Assembly: GCF_002441715.1 (NCBI RefSeq)
Contig: NZ_JXJX01000003.1
Coordinates: 2,849-66,848, forward strand
Length of the DNA stretch: 64,000 nt
DNA from: Pseudolactococcus plantarum
GTDB lineage: Bacteria > Bacillota > Bacilli > Lactobacillales > Streptococcaceae
Direction: 5' to 3'
The first letter of the stretch is position 1. Every line of letters starts with the position of its first letter. The translations under genes and the position numbers were made by a program. The notes below the pieces were generated by a model that worked only from the letters and a program-made list of their open reading frames with translations, made no database searches and was not told where the DNA came from. Shown one piece after another: positions 13,476-22,104 of this stretch.

Positions 13476-15889
13476 AAAAGATTTTAGTTGCGCTAACCTT
13501 TTTAAGTCTGTTGTTTTGTGGTAGTCAAGCCTACGCTTTAGACACAGGTAATGCAGTTGTCACTAATGATACTATCGGTTCTGATAGTGTTTTTAAAGCA
13601 CCTGAGTTTGTAACAAATGCCCAAGGCGATATTGTTAATACTCCAGAGTATAAAGCAGTTCTAACAATTATTAATGAGATTAAAAATCTAAGTAATCAAA
13701 CACAAGGTAATAATGCGATTCCGATTACAGAAGAAACTTATCAAAAATATAATCTACTCTATCAAGGGGCTATTTCAAAGTTATCAAATGCGGGATATGA
13801 TAAAACAAAAACTGCTTCTGCTATTACAACATTAAATAATGCTTATAATAGTGCTGTTTTAACAATGGCTGGTACAATTGATAGTTCAAATGATTATCAA
13901 GAAGCACTAGCTAAAGAAGCAGGTGCTATTAATGCAAAAGATATGTCAGCCTTATCAGCTTATACAAGTTATATGTATATTGAGGATAAAGGTTTTTTTG
14001 GTGCTAAAGAAGCGTTCCCTAAAATCATTAATTGGGTAGTACAGTTGATTTTTGCAGGTTCAAAATTGATGTTTCTATTAGATTCATTGATTTTATCGGC
14101 AGTATCTAATATTGATATTTTTCAGTATTTAGATGATTTTGTATCTAAAATGCAGGCTATTCTGCAAGCACTACTCTTACCTGTTATCTTTCCAATGGCT
14201 ATGGTCTTTGTGGGTATTAGTGCTTTCAAAGATTTGTCAGAAGGTAAACCGTTTGGTAAGAAAATTCTAGGTGTTATACTTCGTATAGTTGTAGCTGGTG
14301 TTTTTTTCTTACCAGTTTCAAGCGGAAGTGGTGCATATAAAGGGACACATGTTATTACTCGCATTGTTTATGTGACTAAAAGTTTTACAGACACTTTTAC
14401 AAGTTCTTTGATTAATAACTTATCAAAGGTAACAATCGCAAATGATACGACTGAAAAAACTTCTACAACCAATTTCACGGCTAATGTTTCAACGACAAAT
14501 GATAAGGTGTCTGATCCTACAATTAATGCTTTGAAAACACAATTATTTAATGTCATTGTAAAAGAACCCTTTAAGGAAATGAACTTTGATACCAATAAGT
14601 TACCTGAAAATTCGGTACAAAGTGAACAAACGGCATTACTTGCAACAAAAGGCGATGCTGATTCGGTTAGTAAATATGCTAAGAAAAATAAAGAAGCTGG
14701 CTTCACAAAATTAGGGTTTTCAAGTATAGCCGATAAATTTATGGTTGCATTAGCTTCTCTGTTTAAAGGTTTTGTTTTAACTGTGATTACAGTTGGTACA
14801 TTAATGTACACGTGGGTGTTACAGTTAATTGTTGTTTTTGCGATATTTGTAGCACCTATTATATTAGTCTTGTCTATTTTGCCACAATTTGAACACATGG
14901 CTGGTAATTTGGCAAAAAGAATCGTCGTGTTTACGGCTTTATCAGTATCTGGTCTATTAGGTGTGCAAATGGGGCTTATCTTTAATAGCTTTGTGGAAAT
15001 GGCATTTAGAAATGTGTCACATTCATATTATATTTCAATTTTCATACAGTTCGCTTTGTATTTCCTTTTGTGGAAACAAAGAGATAAGTTGACTTCTCTA
15101 TTTGATACAGCTAAGAAAAGTGTTTCTGAATTGGCAAAAGGTAGTCTTGATTCTGTCAAGTCATTACCAAGTCTGTCTAATGCCAAAAATCCATTTAACT
15201 TTAACAAAACACCTGCTCTCTCAACTTCTAGTGGTAGTCTATCAAGTAATGGTCTATCTACTCATAATCAAATGTCGAAAAGCAAAGTTGACGGTCTGAA
15301 AAAGGCAGGTACTGTTGGCAAAACGCTCACTAAAAAAGGTGTCAAAGGTGCTGTTAAAACAAGTGACAACCTGCGTTTCGGTCAAGATGAAAAAGCTAAA
15401 CAACTTGCCATAGCTAAACGAAAAGAGACAATGAGCAACTTAAAAGGTAAGTGGGAAAATACAAAAGGTGCTTTTTCAGATACTAAACAAGCTCTGACTG
15501 ATTCTAAAGATAAATTGAAAACTAAATTTTCAAGTTCTGTTGGTTTAATGCCTAAAAATGAAGCTGAAAAGAAACTTGCAAAATTTGATAGCAATAAACT
15601 ACAACGTTCTGAAAATAAGGTTTTGAGAGATAAAACATCACAAGCTATCAATTACCAAAAACGAAAAGATGAGCTTAAAGGTAAGTTTTCGGACGGTATA
15701 AAAGCAGATATGCCAGCAAGAAAAGCCAGACAAAAAGGTCAAGTTGAACGTTTGAGTAAAGAGTTGTTTACTGAAAAGCCCCAATTACCGACTTCTGACA
15801 ATAGTCAAAAACGAGATATTAAAATCAAAACCGCCAACGCAAAACGTGGTATTTTCGATAGCGGTATTATTGAGAGGAAAGGAAAATAA
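13472..15889 (+). CDS. VirB6-like channel protein (ConG/Orf15)
   Basis: An 805-residue polytopic membrane protein. A signal peptide at ~1-22 (LVALTFLSLLFCGSQAYA) is followed by an extracellular region, membrane segments at ~190-215, ~235-265, ~272-292, then ~450-475, ~482-505, ~520-560, and a long positively charged cytoplasmic tail (~570-805) with many Lys and Ser residues. This matches the VirB6/TrbL-like ConG of ICEBs1 and Orf15 of Tn916, the central pore component. The tail probably contacts DNA or the ATPases; that is inference. Confidence 0.88.
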   Translation: MKKILVALTFLSLLFCGSQAYALDTGNAVVTNDTIGSDSVFKAPEFVTNAQGDIVNTPEYKAVLTIINEIKNLSNQTQGNNAIPITEETYQKYNLLYQGAISKLSNAGYDKTKTASAITTLNNAYNSAVLTMAGTIDSSNDYQEALAKEAGAINAKDMSALSAYTSYMYIEDKGFFGAKEAFPKIINWVVQLIFAGSKLMFLLDSLILSAVSNIDIFQYLDDFVSKMQAILQALLLPVIFPMAMVFVGISAFKDLSEGKPFGKKILGVILRIVVAGVFFLPVSSGSGAYKGTHVITRIVYVTKSFTDTFTSSLINNLSKVTIANDTTEKTSTTNFTANVSTTNDKVSDPTINALKTQLFNVIVKEPFKEMNFDTNKLPENSVQSEQTALLATKGDADSVSKYAKKNKEAGFTKLGFSSIADKFMVALASLFKGFVLTVITVGTLMYTWVLQLIVVFAIFVAPIILVLSILPQFEHMAGNLAKRIVVFTALSVSGLLGVQMGLIFNSFVEMAFRNVSHSYYISIFIQFALYFLLWKQRDKLTSLFDTAKKSVSELAKGSLDSVKSLPSLSNAKNPFNFNKTPALSTSSGSLSSNGLSTHNQMSKSKVDGLKKAGTVGKTLTKKGVKGAVKTSDNLRFGQDEKAKQLAIAKRKETMSNLKGKWENTKGAFSDTKQALTDSKDKLKTKFSSSVGLMPKNEAEKKLAKFDSNKLQRSENKVLRDKTSQAINYQKRKDELKGKFSDGIKADMPARKARQKGQVERLSKELFTEKPQLPTSDNSQKRDIKIKTANAKRGIFDSGIIERKGK

Positions 15890-15891
15890 TT

Positions 15892-15972
15892 ATGAAAATT
15901 ATCAAAACTATTTTTGTTGGGATAGTTGCTATCCCTGTTTGGTTTGTGGTTAGTTTATTTAAGAAAAAGTGA
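15892..15972 (+). CDS. Very small membrane peptide, 26 residues
   Basis: ATG at 15892, two bases after the VirB6 stop, with GAGAGGAAAGGA upstream. It encodes a basic start, one hydrophobic stretch (IFVGIVAIPVWFVVSLF) and a KKK end. The good ribosome site and operon position favour a real gene. Function unknown; too short for most gene finders. Confidence 0.55.
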   Translation: MKIIKTIFVGIVAIPVWFVVSLFKKK

Positions 15973-16001
15973 GGTAGCAACATACCTAGAAAGAAAATCA
16001 A

Positions 16002-17060
16002 ATGAAAAAGAAAAAACATTTATTTCTGATAGGTATGTTTATACCTATTTTTTTTATATTTTTACTTGTCATTGTGGCAGGTGGCACTTCATCAAGTGCG
16101 GATAGTTTTTCGAGTTCTGCGGGTAGTCTAAACATCACATCAAAAGACCTAGCAAGTAAGGCTAATATCTCAGAAGAAAAGGCTCAAAATGTTATTGATA
16201 TAGCTAACTATCTTATGAGTAAAGAACGCTTTAGCATTCAAGGTGCAAGTGGTGCTTTAGCAGTAGCTGAAAGGGAATCAAGTTTTGATCCAGAAGCTGA
16301 AAACCTTGGCGGTGGTGTTGCGGGTATCTTCCAGTGGTCGGGTTGGTCTAATAATGTCAATGGCAATCGTTGGTCTAAGGCTGAAAGTAGAACCCTTTCA
16401 ATGGACGTTGAGTTAAAACTTGTGTCTACTGAACTAAACGGTGCATACAAGAAAACAAAAGACCTTGTGAGCGTTTCTACCGACCCTAAACAGGCGAGTT
16501 TAGACTGGTCACAATATTATGAGGGTGTCGCTTTAAGTGACGGTCAAACAAAGGCTGACAAACTCCAAGAGGACGCCCAAAAGTGGTATGACTTACTCAA
16601 AGATTATGTAGGTTTTAGTAGCGAAAATGGGCAGTCTGTCAATGGTGTGATGTCAACTGATGTGCCAAGTGGTTGGTCTATTGACACACCATTTAGCGGT
16701 CAAGCCTATAATGGCTCTGGTTCATATCCACAAGGTCAATGCACATGGTATGTGTATAACAGGGCTTATCAGTTAGGCATTAAGTTTGATAGTTTCATGG
16801 GCAATGGTGGCGATTGGGCAAGCAAGGCTGGCTATTCTGTGTCTCATGAGCCTAAACTCCATACCGCCCTAAGTTTTGTACAAGGTCAAGCAGGTTCTGA
16901 CCCAACATATGGTCATGTGGCATTTGTAGAACAAGTCAAAGATGATGGCTCTATTTTAATTTCAGAAATGAATGTGACAGGTCTACCACCATTGACTGTT
17001 TCTTATCGTACATTTTCAGCTGATGAAGCTAAGCAATTTTGGTATGTAGAGGGGAAATAA
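16002..17060 (+). CDS. Conjugative cell-wall hydrolase, muramidase plus CHAP (CwlT-like)
   Basis: A 352-residue bifunctional hydrolase that opens peptidoglycan for the conjugation machine. An N-terminal membrane anchor (~7-27) is followed by a phage lysozyme-like domain (~60-205; SGALAVAERESSFDPEAENL contains the likely catalytic Glu, then GIFQWSGW), and a C-terminal CHAP amidase/endopeptidase domain (~225-352) with catalytic Cys in QGQCTWY and His in YGHVAFVE. CwlT of ICEBs1 and Orf14 of Tn916 pair the muramidase with NlpC/P60 instead, so the second domain here differs in family. Confidence 0.9.
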   Translation: MKKKKHLFLIGMFIPIFFIFLLVIVAGGTSSSADSFSSSAGSLNITSKDLASKANISEEKAQNVIDIANYLMSKERFSIQGASGALAVAERESSFDPEAENLGGGVAGIFQWSGWSNNVNGNRWSKAESRTLSMDVELKLVSTELNGAYKKTKDLVSVSTDPKQASLDWSQYYEGVALSDGQTKADKLQEDAQKWYDLLKDYVGFSSENGQSVNGVMSTDVPSGWSIDTPFSGQAYNGSGSYPQGQCTWYVYNRAYQLGIKFDSFMGNGGDWASKAGYSVSHEPKLHTALSFVQGQAGSDPTYGHVAFVEQVKDDGSILISEMNVTGLPPLTVSYRTFSADEAKQFWYVEGK

Positions 17061-17063
17061 TCA

Positions 17064-17579
17064 ATGAATTTAACAGAATTTAGAATGCGAGCGATGAATG
17101 ATGAAGTCCAGATGATAGAGGACTTCAATTTTTTTGAGCAAAAAGTCGCAAGTTTTAAAAAAGACTTGTATCTATCGCCTTATGCCAAAATCAATGAAAT
17201 TTTAGCATGGTGTGAGTTGCTCATCAAGTATGAAAAACAAATTGATTTATTGTGTCTTGAAGCAAAACAAGCGATACAAGATAAGTTGAATAAACTCAAT
17301 CCTGATACAATTGAAAGCCACGCAAGTGTGGACGACAAGACAATCAGTGTCTGGTCTGATTATGTTTTAGAATTACTAGAATTAGATAGGCGCTATCAAG
17401 ATGTTGTCTATAGTTTCTGTGTCTCTGTTGATAATTGTGTCAGATATTTAGTGTCTTATACTGATGAATTAGCAAAGTACGGTTTCAGCTTGCCACAAAT
17501 TATGGTTAAAGTTCGAGACCTTGGTACATTTCACTGGTTAAACAAACAATCTAAAGCTCAATTATTGGGCTGTATTTAA
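17064..17579 (+). CDS. Unknown 171-residue ICE protein
   Basis: Not recognised. Predominantly helical and acidic, without membrane segments or a signal peptide. It starts three bases after the wall hydrolase stop and ends the transfer operon. Four cysteines occur without a metal-binding pattern. Position corresponds to variable genes at the end of ICE transfer modules; these include entry-exclusion or accessory genes in other elements, but nothing visible supports that here. Confidence 0.65.
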   Translation: MNLTEFRMRAMNDEVQMIEDFNFFEQKVASFKKDLYLSPYAKINEILAWCELLIKYEKQIDLLCLEAKQAIQDKLNKLNPDTIESHASVDDKTISVWSDYVLELLELDRRYQDVVYSFCVSVDNCVRYLVSYTDELAKYGFSLPQIMVKVRDLGTFHWLNKQSKAQLLGCI

Positions 17580-17684
17580 ATATTAGCGTACCTTTAGTTT
17601 AATTGTAGAACACTCACGATGTGGGCGGTGCATATTCGTTATATGCAAGGTATATAAAATACAAAAGAAAGGAGCGAAAGAAAT

Positions 17685-17909
17685 ATGGATATAAACAATT
17701 TTCCAGATAAACTTTTTACAAAAAAACAGTTGTTAGAAAAGTTTTTTCCTGCGATTCATAAGAGTACTCTTGAAAGATATATGCGAGATATTAATAAAAA
17801 TGATGATTTCAAAGAAATAATTTCAAGACCAACATCACAAATGACTTTAATTAATGCTAAAGGCTTTTTTTTATATCTTAAATACAAAGAAAACCAGTTG
17901 CATAAATGA
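17685..17909 (+). CDS. xis: Excisionase-like protein (Xis)
   Basis: A 74-residue protein with KLFTKKQLLEKFFPAIHKSTLERYM near the start, like the winged-helix excisionases that sit directly upstream of ICE integrases. AAAGGAG precedes the ATG at good spacing, and TATAAA lies ~30 bases further up, so it may have its own promoter after the 105-base gap. It would bend the attachment site and direct the integrase to excision. Assignment rests on size, position and the HTH-like stretch. Confidence 0.8.
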   Translation: MDINNFPDKLFTKKQLLEKFFPAIHKSTLERYMRDINKNDDFKEIISRPTSQMTLINAKGFFLYLKYKENQLHK

Positions 17910-17961
17910 AATGGTATAATTAGTGTATTCAACTAATGATATACCAGAAAGGTGGGGTATA

Positions 17962-19125
17962 TTGTTCTTTAAAAGATTGGATAATGGTAAATACCGTTAT
18001 TATGAAAAATTCTATGATGAAAGTGAGGGGAAGTGGAAACAAGCAAGTGTCACTTTAACATCTAAAACTAGGCAGGCGCAAGGAGAAGCGAGACGAAGGC
18101 TTGGGGTTAAAATTGACAAAAAAATACTTGAACATGATGAAAGCTATAAGCAAAAACAGAAATTTCAAAAAATGACAGTCAGAGAAGTGTATAATGAGTA
18201 CAAAATATTTAGGAAGCAGGAGTTGAAGGATAGTACATATGCTGTTCAATCTGTGATGTTAAATAGTGTTTTAAAAAACATTCTTGATGATTTGATAAAT
18301 AATGTTTCTGCAAGTTATTTTCAAAGATACTTTATGTCAAGTCCTAATTCGTTGCGTTACAAAAAATCTCAAAAGTCTTTGATTAATTTGTTTTTTAAAT
18401 ATGTTTTAAAGTTAGGTTATATTGAATATAATCCTCTTGAACGTGTAGAATTGCCAAAACAAAGAAAAACTATTGAGGATATTCAAAAAAAACGAGAAAA
18501 ATTTTTATCAATTGATGAGATGAAAAAATTCAAACAGTCATTTGAAGTAACTCCTCGTGAAGTCAGAATGAATTGTTTGATAGAGTTTATGTATTTGACA
18601 GGATTGCGAATTGGGGAAGCATTGGCTTTGATGTGGGAAAATATAAATTTAATTGATAGAAAGTTGTATATAAAATACACTTTAGATAAGAACTCAACAA
18701 GTATTATGGAATTTAAGCTAAACTCACCTAAAACGATTGATTCATATAGAGTTGTTTCAATTAATGATAGGTGTGTTGAAATTTTGAACACTATGAAGCA
18801 ATTGAATACTGAGGTAAAAAGGAAAAATGAATTATTTGTATTTTTGAGCTTAACAGGTACTTTGATTAACCCTGATACATTAAATATATATCTAAAAAAA
18901 ATAGCTAAAAAAGCAAACATAAAAAATAAAAAACCTGAAATGTTTTCAAGTCATATGTTAAGACATTCTCATGTTAGTTTGTTGACTGAGTTAGGGGTTC
19001 CTATTAAAACAATAATGGAACGTGTAGGTCATAAAGATGAGAAAACGACATTACAAATTTATACTCATGTTACTAAAAAAATGAAAGAAGATGTAGATGA
19101 AAAACTGAATAATTTGGAGTTGTGA
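17962..19125 (+). CDS. int: Tyrosine-family integrase
   Basis: A 387-residue site-specific recombinase from the preferred TTG at 17962 (AAAGGTGGGG directly upstream); the frame is open to a GTG at 17923. An arm-binding N-terminal domain (FFKRLDNGKYRYYEKFYDE) and SAM-like core-binding domain (~75-165) precede the catalytic domain with Arg in TGLRIGEALAL, H-x-x-R in HMLRHSHVSLL, His in VGHKDEKTTL and the nucleophile in QIYTHV. It integrates and excises the ICE. It is the last gene before miaA, so the right attachment site follows it. Confidence 0.95.
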   Translation: MFFKRLDNGKYRYYEKFYDESEGKWKQASVTLTSKTRQAQGEARRRLGVKIDKKILEHDESYKQKQKFQKMTVREVYNEYKIFRKQELKDSTYAVQSVMLNSVLKNILDDLINNVSASYFQRYFMSSPNSLRYKKSQKSLINLFFKYVLKLGYIEYNPLERVELPKQRKTIEDIQKKREKFLSIDEMKKFKQSFEVTPREVRMNCLIEFMYLTGLRIGEALALMWENINLIDRKLYIKYTLDKNSTSIMEFKLNSPKTIDSYRVVSINDRCVEILNTMKQLNTEVKRKNELFVFLSLTGTLINPDTLNIYLKKIAKKANIKNKKPEMFSSHMLRHSHVSLLTELGVPIKTIMERVGHKDEKTTLQIYTHVTKKMKEDVDEKLNNLEL

Positions 19126-19128
19126 CGA

Positions 19129-19160
19129 CTAACCAAAAACTAACCAAAAAGTTTGGTTAG
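19129..19160. repeat. Direct and inverted repeats after int
   Basis: CTAACCAAAAA occurs twice in tandem (19129-19139, 19140-19150), followed by the inverted copy TTTGGTTAG (19152-19160). No T run follows, so it is not a convincing terminator. Short repeats near element ends are typical arm-binding sites of tyrosine integrases. Confidence 0.65.
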
Positions 19161-19233
19161 CGTTACGTATCTTTGAATATCTATGTGCTATATTTCAATT
19201 TAAAGAGTGAATAGATTCATTTATATCAAGGTT

Positions 19234-19263
19234 TATGAGTATATATGAGTATCTATGAATACT
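19234..19263. repeat. Three tandem 10-base repeats at the probable ICE-chromosome junction
   Basis: TATGAGTATA, TATGAGTATC and TATGAATACT follow one another exactly. They lie between int and the miaA promoter, where the right attachment site must be. Whether they belong to the ICE end or to the chromosome cannot be told without the left end. Confidence 0.6.
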
Positions 19264-19269
19264 TGTGTA

Positions 19270-19278
19270 TGCTATAAT
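19270..19278 (+). promoter_or_regulatory. Probable miaA promoter (extended -10)
   Basis: TGC-TATAAT (TATAAT at 19273-19278) with no clear -35. It would start RNA near 19285, which excludes the upstream ATG at 19255 as the miaA start. Confidence 0.5.
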
Positions 19279-19305
19279 TTAATCATAACAAAAAAACAGA
19301 AAAAA

Positions 19306-20208
19306 GTGAAAAAATTGAGAGATAATAAAGTGATTATTATTGCTGGACCAACCGCTATTGGTAAGACAGCTCTATCTATAGCATTGGCAGAAAAATATAA
19401 TGGTGAAATCATTAATGGCGATAGTCAACAAGTTTATCGTGAAGTTCACATCGGAACAGCAAAAGCAACTAAAGCAGAACAAGAAGCAGTTAGGCATCAT
19501 CTCATTGATATCAGAGGGGTATCAGAGACATTTAGTGCGTTTGATTTTGTAACAGCTGCTAACGAGGCGATTGCAGACATCTTATCAAGAGATAAATTAC
19601 CAATCATCGTAGGGGGGACAGGACTCTATCTGCAGAGTCTGATAGAAGGCTTTCATCTTGGTGGGTCAAATAACCATGAAGAGATGCAAGCCCTACGCCA
19701 AGAACTTGACTTATTAACGGATGAAGCAATATATAGCCAATTAGCAAAAGAGGAGATAGAGGTGGCACAAGTGAATCGTAGACGTGCCATCAGAGCATTA
19801 GAATTATCTAGATTTTCAAATCAAGCAGAAAATAAAAAATCTGATTATTCTTTTTTGGTCATTGGCTTGAATACCGAACGTACCCGCCTTTATGAACGTA
19901 TTAATCAGCGAGTGGATATGATGATGACAGCAGGACTATTATCAGAAGCTAAATTTTTATATGATGCATTTAGTGATGCACAAGTTTCTAGAGCAATCGG
20001 ATATAAAGAGTTTTTCCCTTATTTTGCTGGTCAAGATACATTAGCAACTGCGGTAGAATTAGTTAAGCGAAATTCTAGACGATATAGTAAGCGACAAATT
20101 ACGTGGTTCAAAAATCGGATGAATGTTTCATTTATAGATGTATTTTCTGATCATTTTGAAGCGGATGTCACAGGGAAAGTAGAAAGATTTTTAAATGATA
20201 AAAACTGA
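19306..20208 (+). CDS. miaA: tRNA dimethylallyltransferase MiaA
   Basis: About 300 residues. MiaA adds a dimethylallyl group to A37 of tRNAs reading UNN codons. The P-loop GPTAIGKTALSIALAEKY is at the start, followed by GDSQQVYREVHIGTAK (DSxQ motif) and IIVGGTGLYLQSL. The frame extends to an ATG at 19255, but a -10 box at 19273 makes a later start likely; GTG at 19306, TTG at 19315 or GTG at 19330 are candidates, none with a strong ribosome site. It overlaps hflX by 14 bases. The ICE is inserted directly upstream. Confidence 0.93.
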   Translation: MKKLRDNKVIIIAGPTAIGKTALSIALAEKYNGEIINGDSQQVYREVHIGTAKATKAEQEAVRHHLIDIRGVSETFSAFDFVTAANEAIADILSRDKLPIIVGGTGLYLQSLIEGFHLGGSNNHEEMQALRQELDLLTDEAIYSQLAKEEIEVAQVNRRRAIRALELSRFSNQAENKKSDYSFLVIGLNTERTRLYERINQRVDMMMTAGLLSEAKFLYDAFSDAQVSRAIGYKEFFPYFAGQDTLATAVELVKRNSRRYSKRQITWFKNRMNVSFIDVFSDHFEADVTGKVERFLNDKN

Positions 20209-21448
20209 AGAGCTACAAGAGAGAGTTATCCTAGTAGGTGCTGAAACCTACGCTAACCAAGCGACATTTTCAGTCTCTATGTCAGAGTTAGCTAGCTTAG
20301 CCAAAACTGCTGGTGCGCTAGTTGTTGACGAGTTTACACAAAAGAAAGAACGCTTAGATGGTAAGTATGTCGTGGGGGTTGGCAAACTCGAGGATATTAA
20401 GCTGATGATAGAAAGCGATGATATCGATACAGTCATCTTTAATGACAAGTTGACACCACGTCAAAACGTTAACTTAGAAAGCTTTCTCGGCATTAAAGTC
20501 ATTGATCGGATGCAGCTGATTTTAGATATTTTTGCACTTCGTGCTAGATCACACGTTGGCATGCTACAAGTAGAGTTGGCTCAGTTAAAGTATCTTCTCC
20601 CTCGTTTATCTGGTAGTAAAGGATTAGAGCTCAGCCGACAAGCAGGTGGGATTGGTGCAAGAGGTGCAGGAGAAAGTCAATTAGAAACTGATCGTAGACA
20701 TATTAGACATCGATTGAGTATCATTGAATCTCAGCTTAAAAAAGCAGAAAAAGTGCAAGAAAATAGCCGCCAAAAACGTCAAGATGCTTCAGTGATAAAA
20801 ATAGGTTTGATAGGCTATACGAATGCTGGGAAATCATCTATTTTCAATGCCCTAACTCAGAAAATACAATATGAAAAAGATGAGTTGTTTGCAACCCTAG
20901 ATGCAACTACGAAAGAATTTTCTTTAAAAGATGAATTTATGGTAACGCTAACTGATACAGTAGGCTTTATCCAAGATCTACCAACGGAACTTGTTCAAGC
21001 GTTTAAGTCAACTTTATCAGAATCTCAAAATGTAGATTTACTCCTTCATGTGATAGATGCTTCAGATCCAGCACATACGATTCATGAGGATGTTGTTTCA
21101 GGTATCATGAAAGAACTGGGGATGTCTGATATACCAGTACTACCAGTTTATAATAAACTAGATTTAGCTGAAAATTTTGCACCGACGGTCTTGCCCAATA
21201 TTCAAATTTCAATTAAAAATGAAACGGGTGTAGCAGTTTTAAGACAAGCGATTATCGATAAAATTAAGACATTATTTGTCTCGTTTGATATGACTATCCC
21301 CTATAGTGAAGCCTATCGGATTCCTATGTTGAAAAAAGTTGCGATCATTGAGTCGATCATCGCCCAAGATGAGGATGAAATATACCAGCTTTCTGGCTAT
21401 ATCTCAGAAAAAGAAAAATGGAGAATTACAAAAAATGAACTATATTGA
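20195..21448 (+). CDS. hflX: Ribosome-associated GTPase HflX
   Basis: A 417-residue GTPase that splits or rescues stalled ribosomes. The N-terminal HflX domain (~1-190, with a GGIGARGAGESQLETDRR glycine-rich motif) precedes the G domain: G1 GYTNAGKSS (~209-217), G3 DTVGF (~255-259), G4 NKLD (~318-321). The ATG lies inside miaA; miaA-hflX-unknown-rnz-SDR-recJ-apt is a conserved streptococcal order. Confidence 0.96.
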   Translation: MIKTEELQERVILVGAETYANQATFSVSMSELASLAKTAGALVVDEFTQKKERLDGKYVVGVGKLEDIKLMIESDDIDTVIFNDKLTPRQNVNLESFLGIKVIDRMQLILDIFALRARSHVGMLQVELAQLKYLLPRLSGSKGLELSRQAGGIGARGAGESQLETDRRHIRHRLSIIESQLKKAEKVQENSRQKRQDASVIKIGLIGYTNAGKSSIFNALTQKIQYEKDELFATLDATTKEFSLKDEFMVTLTDTVGFIQDLPTELVQAFKSTLSESQNVDLLLHVIDASDPAHTIHEDVVSGIMKELGMSDIPVLPVYNKLDLAENFAPTVLPNIQISIKNETGVAVLRQAIIDKIKTLFVSFDMTIPYSEAYRIPMLKKVAIIESIIAQDEDEIYQLSGYISEKEKWRITKNELY

Positions 21449-22097
21449 ACTGGCCATAAAATCTGGTGGTTTCATGGAAATGGACAGCGTATTTTTGAAA
21501 AATCGTTTAGCGTTATTACCAAGTCATGAAGCAAAATTAGCGTTTATTATGCCACCTGCTAGTGTCGTTAACGCCTATTTTTCAGAAATATATCAAAAAC
21601 AAGGTGCAGATGCTGCTTGTGATTACTTTTTAACACTTTCTACTCATTTTGATGGGTTTTCGAGTGCACCTAGTTTTGCATTGGAAGGCAGTGAGCAATG
21701 CCCAACACTTAGAATTATAAGGTTGAATTTACTGGGCAAGTCGTTTGGATTCGTATTTGAAGATCCTAGCGGTCATGCGCTGGTCTTTAGTGAATTAGCT
21801 GATGAGGTGATCACAAATCAAATATTATTTGAGATTGCACAGCTTTTCCCACAATATGTTGTGATAGCTCAAGAAAATAAGATTCAGTTGCGTCAACTCG
21901 AGTTTGCTCCATTCACTAATCCAGTAGATATGAGTGCGCTAAGCACGAAAAGTGAAAATGATGCGTATATCCAAATTAAGACATTGAACACTGAGGATGG
22001 TCTCGCGCATTATGAAGAATTGAGTCAAGATTGCGTAACATCTGAAAAGATGTTACAATTTAAGGAACGAGAATTCATTTTTTATATAAGAAAGTAG
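21435..22097 (+). CDS. Conserved hypothetical protein of the miaA-hflX operon
   Basis: A 220-residue cytoplasmic protein without recognised motifs. The ATG at 21435 overlaps the end of hflX and has GGAG 11 bases upstream; the longer open frame to 21339 lies inside hflX. It sits where streptococci carry a conserved gene of unknown role between hflX and rnz. Two rather divergent halves, an acidic composition and no membrane segments are seen. No function is offered. Confidence 0.75.
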   Translation: MNYIELAIKSGGFMEMDSVFLKNRLALLPSHEAKLAFIMPPASVVNAYFSEIYQKQGADAACDYFLTLSTHFDGFSSAPSFALEGSEQCPTLRIIRLNLLGKSFGFVFEDPSGHALVFSELADEVITNQILFEIAQLFPQYVVIAQENKIQLRQLEFAPFTNPVDMSALSTKSENDAYIQIKTLNTEDGLAHYEELSQDCVTSEKMLQFKEREFIFYIRK

Positions 22098-22104
22098 GAA
22101 AAAC

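Larger units (their letters stand above)
1..19263. mobile_element. Integrative and conjugative element, right part (left end outside window)
   Basis: The gene set matches Tn916/ICEBs1/ICESt3-type elements: ImmR/ImmA-like regulation, HelP-like proteins, FtsK-type coupling ATPase, oriT candidate, MobT relaxase, ArdA, TcpC-TcpD-TcpE-VirB4-VirB6 channel, wall hydrolase, Xis and tyrosine integrase. The integrase is the last gene and lies just upstream of miaA, so the right junction must fall between about 19,126 and 19,305. The exact attachment core cannot be fixed because the left end is not in the window. All transfer genes run on the + strand with short gaps or overlaps, as expected for one long operon. 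The DNA looks more AT-rich than the core genes that follow. Confidence 0.93.

Noticed and set aside
17580-17684. TAGCGT as a CS-6 element of a single-strand origin
   Set aside because: The six-base sequence recurs by chance near 2993, 17583 and 19158, and none lies in a hairpin loop typical of ssoA-type origins.
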